Shown: one piece after another, positions 25,848 to 34,588 of the stretch
How positions within the stretch are numbered: the stretch's first letter is position 1
How the letters are laid out: each line of letters begins with the position of its first letter
Source: Hydrogenophaga sp. BPS33
Lineage (GTDB): Bacteria; Pseudomonadota; Gammaproteobacteria; Burkholderiales; Burkholderiaceae_C
Direction of reading: 5' to 3'
Assembly (NCBI RefSeq): GCF_009859475.1
Contig: NZ_CP044549.1
Span: 2,480,001-2,544,000, forward strand
DNA: 64,000 nucleotides
Program-made: the position numbers and the translations under genes
Notes under the pieces: model-generated
The model's input: only the letters and a program-made list of their open reading frames with translations
Databases searched by the model: none
Told to the model about the DNA's origin: nothing

Positions 25848-27999
25848 CCCCCGAGCTGCGCTCAGACGTGCGCTGAATCCCGCCTCGATCGCCGTGATTG
25901 GCGCGTCGGACAACCCCAACAAGATCGGTGGGCGTCCCATCGCCTACCTGTCTCGCTACGGCTACCAGGGGAAGGTGTTCCCGATCAACCCCATGCGCTC
26001 GGACGTGCAGGGCATGCGTGCGTTTCCCAGCCTGGCGTCGCTGGACACGGCGCCCGATCTGGCCATCGTGGCTGTGCCCGGTGACGCTGCGGTGGACGCG
26101 GTGCAGCAATGTGCCGACGCGGGTGTGTCGCTGTGCATCATCATGAGCTCCGGCTTTGGTGAGGTGCACGAAGCAGGCAAACGCCAGGAGGCTGCGATGC
26201 GCGCCATGGCCAAGGCCGCCGGCATGCGCCTGGTCGGCCCCAACTCGCAGGGCCTGGCGAACTTTGGCACCGGTGCGGTGGCCAGCTTTTCGACCATGTT
26301 CACCGAGGTGGCGCCTGCCGACGGCCCCATCGGCATCATCAGCCAGAGCGGCGCGATGTCGGTCGTGCCTTACGGACTCTTGCGTGCGCGCGGCCTCGGT
26401 GTGCGGCATTCGCACGCCACCGGCAACGACTGCGACGTGACCGTGTGCGAACTGGCCACCGTGGTGGCCGAAGATCCCGAACTCAAACTGCTCATGCTTT
26501 ACCTCGAGCAGATTCCCGACCCGTGGCATCTCGCCGAAGCCGCGCGCGTGGCGCGCGAGCGCGATCTGCCGATCGTGGTGCTCAAGTCCGGTCGCACCCC
26601 GGCCGGCCAGGCCGCCGCCCAGTCGCACACAGGCGCCTTGGCCAGCGAAGACCGTTCTGTCGATGCCTTCTTGCAGGAGCACGGCATCTTTCGTGCACAG
26701 TCTGTGGCGGACTTGGTGGCGTCTGCGCCGCTGTACCTGCAGGGCTGGCGCCCGCGTGGCCGGCGCCTGGTGGCGATCAGCAACTCCGGCGCGGTGTGCG
26801 TGTTGACGGCCGATGCCGCAACACGAGCACACATGCCCCTGGAGCCGTTGAGTGCCCACACGCAAAAGGAACTTCGGTCGATCCTCCCGGGCTTTGCGAG
26901 TGTGGGCAACCCCGTGGACATCACCGCTGCGCTGCTCACCAACAGCCAGCTGTTTGGCGACATCCTGCCTGTGATTGCGCGCGACCCGGCGGCCGACGCG
27001 TTCCTGGTGGGGGTTCCCGTGGCCGGAACGGGCTACGACGTGGACGCGTTTGCGCGCGATTCCGCCGCGTTCGCGTCCGATACCAAAAAGCCTCTGGTGG
27101 TGGCAGCGCCTCAGGAGCTGGTGGCCGGGCCGTTCCGCCAGCAGGGCCTGGTGACGTTCACCACCGAGGGCGAGGCCATCGACGCCTTGTCGAACTACCT
27201 CTCGCACATGGAGTTGATGGCGGCGGCGCGGTCGCATGCACCGACGTTTGTGCGTCCATCCGAATCAGCCGGGCCGCTGGTGCTGCTGGACGAAGCCCAG
27301 AGCCTGCGGTCGTTGGGGGATGCCGGTGTGCCCGTGGTTGCCCACCGCTTGTGCCACAGCGAAGCTGAGGCCGCTGCCGCTTTCGCAGACCTCGGTGCCG
27401 TGCGGGTGGTCGTCAAGGGATGTACCGCCGAGGCTTCGCACAAGTCCGAGCTGGGTCTGGTCGAGTTGGGCTTGCAAAGTGCCCAGGCCGTGCGCGAGGC
27501 CTATGCCCGCATGGTGGCTGCGGCTGGCGCGGCGGGAATTGGTTTGTCCGGTGTGCTGGTCGCCGAGCAGATGAAGGGCCAGCGGGAAATGATGATCGGC
27601 GCGCGCATCGACCCCGTGTTCGGCCCGCAACTGCTGGTGGGTGACGGCGGCAAGTACGTCGAGGCCATGCCTGACATCAGTCTGTTGCCCGCCACCGCCA
27701 CCCTGGCCCAGGTCGAGCGCGCCGTGCGTTCGCTGCGCATGGCCCCCCTGGTCGATGGCGTGCGCGGCGAACCGCCCATCGATCTACAGGCGTTCTGCGA
27801 GGCCGCAGTCGCCGTGGGTCGCCTGATCGCCAATCCTCACAGTGGCATTCGCCAGCTCGACATCAACCCCGTGATCGTTTGCGCCCAGGGTGCTGGCTGC
27901 GTGGCTGTCGACGCGGTGGTGTACCGCGCGGATGCTGTCCCCATCCCTACCCACGACCAAAAGGAGACGACATGCTGTCCCACGACGACAACGAATTGA
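25831..27999 (+). CDS. NDP-forming acyl-CoA synthetase / acetate-CoA ligase family, fused alpha-beta
   Basis: A 722-residue ligase that activates a carboxylic acid with CoA and ATP, giving ADP and phosphate. The CoA-binding domain starts PASIAVIGASDNPNKIGGR; the succinyl-CoA-ligase-like domain follows with the phosphohistidine segment QSHTGALASED near residue 268; the C-terminal ATP-grasp domain includes VVVKGCTAEASHKSELGLV and GPQLLVGDGGKY. Its tail overlaps the following Rieske gene by 28 bases. It probably makes the CoA thioester used by the thiolase-like/DUF35 pair. Confidence 0.92.
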   Translation: MFVSLDPRAALRRALNPASIAVIGASDNPNKIGGRPIAYLSRYGYQGKVFPINPMRSDVQGMRAFPSLASLDTAPDLAIVAVPGDAAVDAVQQCADAGVSLCIIMSSGFGEVHEAGKRQEAAMRAMAKAAGMRLVGPNSQGLANFGTGAVASFSTMFTEVAPADGPIGIISQSGAMSVVPYGLLRARGLGVRHSHATGNDCDVTVCELATVVAEDPELKLLMLYLEQIPDPWHLAEAARVARERDLPIVVLKSGRTPAGQAAAQSHTGALASEDRSVDAFLQEHGIFRAQSVADLVASAPLYLQGWRPRGRRLVAISNSGAVCVLTADAATRAHMPLEPLSAHTQKELRSILPGFASVGNPVDITAALLTNSQLFGDILPVIARDPAADAFLVGVPVAGTGYDVDAFARDSAAFASDTKKPLVVAAPQELVAGPFRQQGLVTFTTEGEAIDALSNYLSHMELMAAARSHAPTFVRPSESAGPLVLLDEAQSLRSLGDAGVPVVAHRLCHSEAEAAAAFADLGAVRVVVKGCTAEASHKSELGLVELGLQSAQAVREAYARMVAAAGAAGIGLSGVLVAEQMKGQREMMIGARIDPVFGPQLLVGDGGKYVEAMPDISLLPATATLAQVERAVRSLRMAPLVDGVRGEPPIDLQAFCEAAVAVGRLIANPHSGIRQLDINPVIVCAQGAGCVAVDAVVYRADAVPIPTHDQKETTCCPTTTTN

Positions 28000-29246
28000 T
28001 GTGCCGCAGCGGCCCGGGCACGCCGATGGGCCAGGCCATGCGGCGCTTCTGGATGCCGGTGGCCACGCTGACCGATCTGCCGGAGCCTGGTGGCGATCCC
28101 CGTGCGCTCGAATTGCTGGGCGAGCAATTTGTGCTGTGGCGAGACGCGGCCGGGCGCCCGGGGCTGTTTGCCGATGGCTGCGCCCATCGCGGTGCCTCGA
28201 TGCTGCTGGCGCGCGCCGAGGAAGATGGCCTGCGCTGCATTTACCACGGCTGGAAGTTTGCCGTGGACGGCTCGGTGCTGGATGTGCCCAACGTCACCGA
28301 CGCGAAATTCAAGCAACGCATCAAGGGCCGCGCCTACCCCGTTCGCGAAGCCGGTGGGCTGCTGTGGGCCTATCTGGGCCCCAAGGACAAGGAGCCGCCA
28401 TTTCCTGCGTGGCCTTTCATGGAGGTGTCGGAAGAGCACCGCATCACCACGACTTCGATCGTCGATTCCAACTACGTGCAGGTGATCGAGGGGTTTGTGG
28501 ATTCCTCGCATCTGACGATCCTCCATTCCACCGCCCTCGCTCGCACGAACGGCGAAGACCTGGACTTCGCCAAGAAGACCAACCACATGCAGTTCGATGC
28601 GGCGCCGAAGCTGGAGGCTGATGCGACGGACTTTGGCTTTCACTACGTGGCGATGCGGCCGTCGGGCGACAAGGTCATGGCGCGCGTGGCGTCATTCGTT
28701 GCGCCGTTTTCTGTCGCAAACCCGAACGGAAACCTCTGGCTGGCGGCCGTGCCGATGAACGACGAGCGCTGCTACTTCTTCCACGTGCTGTGGGACGAGG
28801 TGCAGAAGGTGGGTCTCGAGCCGTTGCGCTCCAAACAGAAGACGTTCACGGGGCTGGACACGCCGACCCTTGAGCAGTACGGCATGACCTGGGAAACCTG
28901 CGACGGCCCGCGGACGATGAAACGCGAGAACCGCTTCCTGCAGGACCGGGAGCTGATGCGCCAGGGCCATTTCAGTGGCTTTGCCAGCTTCAACCAGGAG
29001 GACGCTGCCTGTTGCGTCTCGGCAGGCGGCATCCGGGACCGCAGCTACGAGATGTTGTGCGCGGCCGATGTCGGCATCGCCCGTCTCTACCGTGCCTTGC
29101 TCGATTGCGCGAAGGCCGCGCGCGACGGCAGGGAGATACCAGGCGCCGACCTGCAGATCGGCCATGTACGCGGAATTTCGGCGGAGATCGAGGCAGGAGC
29201 GGACTGGCGTTCGCTGGTGCCCGATCACGGCATTGTGAGTCGTTGA
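27972..29246 (+). CDS. Rieske non-heme iron oxygenase, alpha subunit no. 2
   Basis: A 424-residue oxygenase. Rieske ligands are Cys70, His72, Cys89 and His92 (CAHRG and CIYHGW); the iron site has Asp177, His180 and His185 in DSSHLTILH. AAGGAG 27961-27966 is 5 bases before the ATG, which lies inside the end of the CoA ligase gene. It shares the MLSxxDNExxCRxGPGTPMG start with the oxygenase 11 bases downstream. Substrate unknown; the closest functional relatives by architecture are phthalate dioxygenase and O-demethylases. Confidence 0.92.
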   Translation: MLSHDDNELMCRSGPGTPMGQAMRRFWMPVATLTDLPEPGGDPRALELLGEQFVLWRDAAGRPGLFADGCAHRGASMLLARAEEDGLRCIYHGWKFAVDGSVLDVPNVTDAKFKQRIKGRAYPVREAGGLLWAYLGPKDKEPPFPAWPFMEVSEEHRITTTSIVDSNYVQVIEGFVDSSHLTILHSTALARTNGEDLDFAKKTNHMQFDAAPKLEADATDFGFHYVAMRPSGDKVMARVASFVAPFSVANPNGNLWLAAVPMNDERCYFFHVLWDEVQKVGLEPLRSKQKTFTGLDTPTLEQYGMTWETCDGPRTMKRENRFLQDRELMRQGHFSGFASFNQEDAACCVSAGGIRDRSYEMLCAADVGIARLYRALLDCAKAARDGREIPGADLQIGHVRGISAEIEAGADWRSLVPDHGIVSR

Positions 29247-29257
29247 AGGAGTGGTTT

Positions 29258-30538
29258 ATGTTGAGCAGAGAAGACAATGAGTTGCTGTGCCGGGTCGGTC
29301 CCGGAACGCCCATGGGCCAAGTGTTCCGGCGTTTCTGGAACCCGGTGTTGCTGGAGGAAGAGCTGCCGGGTCCTGACGGGGCACCTGTACGGCTTCGTGT
29401 GCTGGGCGAAAACCTGATCGCCTTCCGTGACACGTCAGGGCGTATCGGGTTGATCGACGAAGGCTGCCTGCACCGGCGCGTGTCGCTGGCGCTCGGGCGC
29501 GTCGAGCAGGGCGGCATCCGCTGCCTGTACCACGGTTGGAAGTTCGACGTGGATGGCAAGGTGCTGGAGACGCCCAATGCGGCCGACACGCGCATCCGCG
29601 ATCGCCTGCGCACCCGCGCCTACAAGACCCGCGTGGAAGCCGGCATGGTATGGGCCTATATGGGCCCGCCGGAGAACGAACCTTCCTTCCCCAACTGGCG
29701 CTTCATGCAGTTGCCCACCGAGAACCTGAAGGTGGTGCGCCTGGACGCCGCCGCCAGCTACATGCAGGTGCTCGAAGGTGGCGCCGACAGCTCGCACGTG
29801 GGCATCCTTCACACCAACTTTGCGCGTCCGGGCTGGATGGACGGCGACTTCGAGGCCAACAGCGACGAAGACAACCCGGCCGCGCTCGCGACCAACGATC
29901 TCGCGCCCGACCTGCTGCTCGAAGACACCCAGTTCGGCTTCCACTACGCAGCCGTGCGCAAGATCATCGACGAAGGCGATCCGCGCAAGAACATCCGCAT
30001 CGTGCCCATCGCCATGCCGAGCACGCGCATCATCCCGTCGCCAGCGATGCAGTTTGTCGTGTTCGAGATTCCGATCGACGACGAGAACACACGCACCTTC
30101 AGCGTCGGCTTCCGCACGGACGGCCAGCCGCTGGTCGAAGACCGCTACGACGAACTGCGCGGACGCGACAACCGCGAACTGGTCGATCCGACCACCTGGA
30201 CCTACCTGGGCAACTGGGACAACGGCTTCGGCCAGAAGCGCGAGGCGATGACCCGGGACTGGTCGGGCATTCGCGGCGTGGTGATGGAAGACCTGGCCAT
30301 GGCGCTGTCGCCCGGACCCATCCTCGACCGCAGCGAAGAGCACTTGGTGGCCGCCGATGCAGCCATCGTGCGGGCCCGTCGGCAGCTACTGGAATCGGCA
30401 CGTGGATTGCAGGCCGGGCGCGATCCCATCGGTGTCGGGGCGGATCTATCGGGTGTCATCGCCTGCGATGACACCGTGGCCGCCGATGCCGTCTGGCAGT
30501 CGCTGGCACCGGGACACCACGCCCGTCGTCCTTCATGA
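29258..30538 (+). CDS. Rieske non-heme iron oxygenase, alpha subunit no. 3 (phthalate 4,5-dioxygenase-like)
   Basis: A 426-residue oxygenase. Rieske ligands Cys70, His72, Cys89, His92 (CLHRR and CLYHGW); iron ligands Asp177, His180, His185 in DSSHVGILH. AAGGAG is 6 bases before the ATG. Its closest relative in this window is the oxygenase at 32474, sharing NFARPGWM/NDARPGWM-type and RIVPIAMPSTR segments. The two lie either side of a Bug receptor and a TIM-barrel isomerase. A 68-base gap follows. Confidence 0.93.
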   Translation: MLSREDNELLCRVGPGTPMGQVFRRFWNPVLLEEELPGPDGAPVRLRVLGENLIAFRDTSGRIGLIDEGCLHRRVSLALGRVEQGGIRCLYHGWKFDVDGKVLETPNAADTRIRDRLRTRAYKTRVEAGMVWAYMGPPENEPSFPNWRFMQLPTENLKVVRLDAAASYMQVLEGGADSSHVGILHTNFARPGWMDGDFEANSDEDNPAALATNDLAPDLLLEDTQFGFHYAAVRKIIDEGDPRKNIRIVPIAMPSTRIIPSPAMQFVVFEIPIDDENTRTFSVGFRTDGQPLVEDRYDELRGRDNRELVDPTTWTYLGNWDNGFGQKREAMTRDWSGIRGVVMEDLAMALSPGPILDRSEEHLVAADAAIVRARRQLLESARGLQAGRDPIGVGADLSGVIACDDTVAADAVWQSLAPGHHARRPS

Positions 30539-30606
30539 CCCATTTCCAACCCGCGTCCATCGTTCGGACGAACCCCGCGCGATGAGCGCGTAGCAAAGGA
30601 GACCCG

Positions 30607-31605
30607 ATGAAGCATCGTCACGAAGATCACCCCACGTCCATCGACCGGCGCACCTTTGTGGGCGCCTCGATGGCGGCCGTTGCCGGCTTGCTGGCACCGC
30701 AGGCCATGGCCCAGCAAGCCTTTCCTTCCGGCCCCATCAAACTGATCCTGCACACGCCACCGGGTGGGGGGAACGACGCCATGGCGCGGCTGTTCTCGCT
30801 CAAGATGCAGGAGAGCTGGGGGCAGCCGGTGGTGGTGGAAAACCGCACGGGTGGCAACGGTTCCATCGCCACCCAGGCGTTGATCAAGTCGCCGGCCGAT
30901 GGGCACACGATGATGGTCAACATGAGTGCGCTGCTGTCGCAACTTGTCGTGACAGAACGCCCCGGCTACAAGCTGAGCGACCTCGTGCCCGTCAGCTGGA
31001 TCTGCGACATCCCGATCGCCATCGGTGTGCGCAGCGGCCTGGGCGTCGATTCGCTGAAAGACCTGATCGCCCTGGCCAAGTCCAGCCCGGGCAAGTTGTC
31101 CTATGCCACCGCCGGCCCCGCCAGCTCGCCCAACTTCGTGGGTGAACTGCTCAAGGCCGAAACGGGCACGTCGATCGTTCACATACCGTATCGGGGCGAT
31201 GCGCCTGCCGTCCTCGACACCGTGGCCGGTCAGGTGGACATCGTGCTGGGTGCTTTGGGCACCATGTCCCAGTACCCCGACAAGATCAAGGTGCTGGCCA
31301 CGGCCGGGTCGGGTCGCTTCCCCACGTACCCCAAGGTGCCCACGCTCACGGAACTGGGCTATCCCGCAGTCGACATGCCCGGGTGGGCGGGTCTGTTTGC
31401 CCCGGTGGGCACGCCACCCGCTGTGGTGCAGCGTTGGGCTGCCGAGATCGAGCGCCTGGTGAAGTTGCCCGACGTGTCGCGCCGCATGCTGGAGTTCGGC
31501 TTCCTGCCGGTGGGCCAAGGTCCCGAACGCTTCGCCGCGATGATGAAGGACCACCTGGCTCGTTTCGAGCGGGTGGTCGCACAAGGTCGCATCAAGGTGG
31601 GCTGA
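30607..31605 (+). CDS. Bug-family TTT transporter substrate-binding protein, Tat-type signal
   Basis: A 332-residue receptor. The signal peptide is unusual in this window because it carries a twin-arginine motif (DRRTFVGASMAAVAGLL) before APQAMA, suggesting Tat export. Family motifs: HTPPGGGNDAMAR, VVENRTGGNGSIA and YATAGPASSPNFVGE. AAGGAG lies 5 bases before the ATG. It sits between two Rieske oxygenase genes and probably feeds them their substrate. Confidence 0.88.
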   Translation: MKHRHEDHPTSIDRRTFVGASMAAVAGLLAPQAMAQQAFPSGPIKLILHTPPGGGNDAMARLFSLKMQESWGQPVVVENRTGGNGSIATQALIKSPADGHTMMVNMSALLSQLVVTERPGYKLSDLVPVSWICDIPIAIGVRSGLGVDSLKDLIALAKSSPGKLSYATAGPASSPNFVGELLKAETGTSIVHIPYRGDAPAVLDTVAGQVDIVLGALGTMSQYPDKIKVLATAGSGRFPTYPKVPTLTELGYPAVDMPGWAGLFAPVGTPPAVVQRWAAEIERLVKLPDVSRRMLEFGFLPVGQGPERFAAMMKDHLARFERVVAQGRIKVG

Positions 31606-31608
31606 GGC

Positions 31609-32451
31609 GTGCAAGCACAAGCGCTGCTTTCGTTCAACCTGGGCATCGTGCCGGGCGTGACGGCGATGTTCGATGCCCCAACGCTGCCGCAGCGGCTGGA
31701 CGCTGCGCGCGCCAGTGGCTTTACCGGCGTGGAAGGAGCGATACCCGCAGACCCTGTGGCGATGCGGCGTTTGCTGGACGAGCGAGGCATGCACTTTGTG
31801 TGTTTGTCGTTTGCACGCGGGCGCACGGAACAAGGCGAGCTGGGGATCGCCGCCTTGCCCGATCGAGGCGAGGCGTTCCAGGCGTCCTTGAGCGATGTGC
31901 TGGACGCTGCCGAGGTGTTGGGCTGTTCCATGGTCCACCCTGTGGCGGGGCTGGTGTCTGAGGCTGCGCGCGTCGAAGCGGCTTCGGCCTACCTCGATCG
32001 CCTGCACCTGGCCTGCGAGCAAGCGAGCCTGGCGGGTGTGAACGTGATCATCGAACCGATCTGCGCAGCGCGCCAGCCCGCGTTCTTTCTGCAAACCCAG
32101 GCGCAAGCGCTGGGCGTCTTGCAGGCGGTCAATGCCCCGAACCTTCGGATCATGGCCGACATGTTCCATGCCGGTCTATCGGGGGAATCGACCAGCAAAC
32201 TCGCCCGAAAGCACCCTGGCGCCATTGGTTTGCTTCAGGTGTCGGACGTGCCACACCGCCGCCAGCCCGATCCCGCGGACCCTGAACTGCAAGCCACGCT
32301 GCAGGCGCTGGCTGCGCACGGGTGGAACGGTTGGATCTCGGGTGAGTACGTGCCGGAAGGCGATCTCCAGGCCTCGCTGGCGTGGACACGCCTGCTCCAT
32401 GAGTACGGGGTTGGGCTGCGGCCGCAGGCCGCAGTCGATCCGCTTTTTTGA
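31609..32451 (+). CDS. Xylose-isomerase-like TIM-barrel protein (hydroxypyruvate isomerase family)
   Basis: A 280-residue sugar-phosphate isomerase/epimerase-like TIM barrel, starting at GTG 31609, 3 bases after the receptor gene. Metal-binding residues fit IIEPIC (Glu), MADMFHAG (Asp and His) and ISGEYVPEG (Glu near 245). The C-terminal WNGWISGEYVPEG element is typical of hydroxypyruvate isomerase-like enzymes. In a ring-degradation operon it may isomerise a keto-hydroxy acid product; the true substrate is unknown. Confidence 0.85.
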   Translation: MQAQALLSFNLGIVPGVTAMFDAPTLPQRLDAARASGFTGVEGAIPADPVAMRRLLDERGMHFVCLSFARGRTEQGELGIAALPDRGEAFQASLSDVLDAAEVLGCSMVHPVAGLVSEAARVEAASAYLDRLHLACEQASLAGVNVIIEPICAARQPAFFLQTQAQALGVLQAVNAPNLRIMADMFHAGLSGESTSKLARKHPGAIGLLQVSDVPHRRQPDPADPELQATLQALAAHGWNGWISGEYVPEGDLQASLAWTRLLHEYGVGLRPQAAVDPLF

Positions 32452-32473
32452 ATCTATGTGAAGGAGTTCAGCC

Positions 32474-33748
32474 ATGCTGTCGAAAGAAGAAAACGAAAAA
32501 CTGTGCCACGTCTCACCCGGCACGCCCATGGGGGATGTGTTCCGGCGTTTCTGGAACCCGTTCCTGATGTCCTCGGAGTTGCCGCACCCCGGTTGCGATC
32601 CGGTGCGTATCACGCTGCTGGGCGAGGAACTGGTGGCGTTTCGCGATGCCTCAGGCCAGCTCGGTCTGCTGGAGGAAGGCTGCCTGCACCGCGGTGCTTC
32701 GCTGGCACTGGGCCGGTTGGAGGAGGGCGGCGTGCGCTGCATCTACCACGGCTGGAAGTTCGATTTCTCCGGCCGCTTGCTGGAGACGCCCAACCACCTC
32801 GACCCGCGCGTGCGCGACCGGTTGCGTGCCGTGGCCTACCCCGTGCGCGAAGCGGGTGGTCTGATCTGGGCCTACATGGGACCACCCGAGCACCAACCCG
32901 CGTTTCCGGATTGGCACTTCATGGACCTGCCCGTGGAGAACCTGCGCGTCACGCGCGTCGAGGCCGAGGTCAACTACATGCAACAGCTCGAAGGCGGTGC
33001 GGACACGACGCACGTCGGCATCTTGCACACCAACGATGCGCGTCCAGGCTGGATGGAAGAGAAATTCGTCGCCACTGTTGACGAGACAAACCCCGCCGCG
33101 CTGGCCTCGGACGACCTGGCACCGGCCATGGAGTTCGAAACGACCGAATTCGGCTTTCGCTACGCCTCCCTTCGCAAGCTGCGTGGGGACACGCCGCAGC
33201 GCAACGTGCGCATCGTGCCGATTGCCATGCCGTCCACGCGTGTCATTCCGTCACCGATGGTGCAGTTCGTGGTGTTCGAGGTGCCCATGACCGACACGCG
33301 CACCGCCACGATCGGCATCACCTACCGCCTCGACGGCAAGCAGGTCGATGGACACAAGCTCGACGAGATGGGGGGGAGGCACGATCCCAAACTCTTCAAC
33401 CCGGCCAATAACCACTACGTCGGCACCTGGGCGAACCGTTTCGGCCAGGACCGCCAGCGCATGAAGGACGACTGGAGTGGCATTCGCGGCATCGTGGCGG
33501 AAGACCTGGCGATCGCCATGTCGCAGGGCCCGATCGTCAACCGCGCGAAGGAGCATCTGGTGGCGGCCGACATGGCGCTGGTCAAGGCGCGCAAGCAGCT
33601 GCTCGACTCGGCGGACCGGGTGCGCAACGGCGGGACCCCGATCGGCGTGAACGCCGATTTCCGGCAGGTTCTCGCGTGCGATCAGACGGTGGCGCAGGGG
33701 ACCGAGTGGAAATCCCTGCTTCCTCTGACGTCGGCGGCCGTCGCGTGA
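32474..33748 (+). CDS. Rieske non-heme iron oxygenase, alpha subunit no. 4 (phthalate 4,5-dioxygenase-like)
   Basis: A 424-residue oxygenase. Rieske ligands Cys70, His72, Cys89, His92 (CLHRG and CIYHGW); iron ligands Asp177, His180, His185 in DTTHVGILH, where the usual Ser-Ser is Thr-Thr. It resembles the oxygenase at 29258 over its whole length, so a duplication is likely. A GGAG site precedes the ATG. Its end overlaps the SDR gene (GTGA). Confidence 0.93.
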   Translation: MLSKEENEKLCHVSPGTPMGDVFRRFWNPFLMSSELPHPGCDPVRITLLGEELVAFRDASGQLGLLEEGCLHRGASLALGRLEEGGVRCIYHGWKFDFSGRLLETPNHLDPRVRDRLRAVAYPVREAGGLIWAYMGPPEHQPAFPDWHFMDLPVENLRVTRVEAEVNYMQQLEGGADTTHVGILHTNDARPGWMEEKFVATVDETNPAALASDDLAPAMEFETTEFGFRYASLRKLRGDTPQRNVRIVPIAMPSTRVIPSPMVQFVVFEVPMTDTRTATIGITYRLDGKQVDGHKLDEMGGRHDPKLFNPANNHYVGTWANRFGQDRQRMKDDWSGIRGIVAEDLAIAMSQGPIVNRAKEHLVAADMALVKARKQLLDSADRVRNGGTPIGVNADFRQVLACDQTVAQGTEWKSLLPLTSAAVA

Positions 33749-34575
33749 GCGCGCCCTTCGACGACACGGCGGCGCCCGACTACGCAGGTCTGCTGCGCCT
33801 GGACGGGCGCGGCTTCGTCGTGCTCGGCGCAGGCCAGGGTATTGGCCGGCAGGTGGCGTTGGCGCTGGGGCAATTGGGGGGCGAGGTGCTTTGTGTGGAC
33901 CGGGACATCGAGCATGCCCAGCGCGTGGCCGGGCAAGTCGGCGGCGTGGCGGTGGCGGCCGATGTGACGCAGCGAGGCGAACTCGAGCGCGTGTTCGCGC
34001 ATGCCGCCGAACGGTTGTCTCGGCCCTACGGGGTGGTCGACATCGTGGGCATGGCCGCCATCCAACGCTTGCTGGACACCGGCGACGACACGTATGAGCA
34101 ACAGCATGCGCTGGTCTTTCGCCACGTCTTTCTGGCCCTGCAATTGGGCGGGCGCATGCTCGCTGCCCGTGGTGAAGGTGCGATGGTCGTGGTCGGCTCG
34201 CTGTCGGGGTTGACGGCTGTGGAAGGCCAGGCCCTGTACGGCGCCTTCAAGGCCGGCGTTCACCATCTGGTGCGTGGCGCGGCCGCGGAATTCGGGGCGT
34301 CGGGGGTGCGCGTGAACACCGTCGCGCCAGGGGCGACCAAGACGCCGCGCCTGGTTGCCACGCTGGGCCCGGACTGGCGCCGTGTCAGCGATGCGCTGCC
34401 GCTGCGCCGCGTTGCCGACCCCCATGAGATTGCCTCGGTCATCGCGTTTCTCTGCAGCGACATGGCCGTTCACATGACCGGCCAGACCCTGGCGGTGGAC
34501 GGCGGCGCCAGCGTGGCGTCGTCTCGTCCGCCTCTCATTCCCACGTTCACCCCTTCGAACCTCAAATGGCCATAA
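33745..34575 (+). CDS. Short-chain dehydrogenase/reductase, paralogue of 19910-20728
   Basis: A 276-residue SDR starting at GTG 33745 overlapping the Rieske stop. GAGQGIG is in the N-terminal nucleotide motif and the catalytic pair is Tyr165 and Lys169 (YGAFK); the C-terminus contains LAVDGGASVA. The N-terminal DYAGLLRLDGRGFVVLGAG stretch and PGATKTPRL match the SDR at 19910, so both oxygenase-SDR pairs probably arose by duplication of a two-gene module. Confidence 0.9.
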   Translation: MSAPFDDTAAPDYAGLLRLDGRGFVVLGAGQGIGRQVALALGQLGGEVLCVDRDIEHAQRVAGQVGGVAVAADVTQRGELERVFAHAAERLSRPYGVVDIVGMAAIQRLLDTGDDTYEQQHALVFRHVFLALQLGGRMLAARGEGAMVVVGSLSGLTAVEGQALYGAFKAGVHHLVRGAAAEFGASGVRVNTVAPGATKTPRLVATLGPDWRRVSDALPLRRVADPHEIASVIAFLCSDMAVHMTGQTLAVDGGASVASSRPPLIPTFTPSNLKWP

Positions 34576-34588
34576 GGAGACCATCAAT

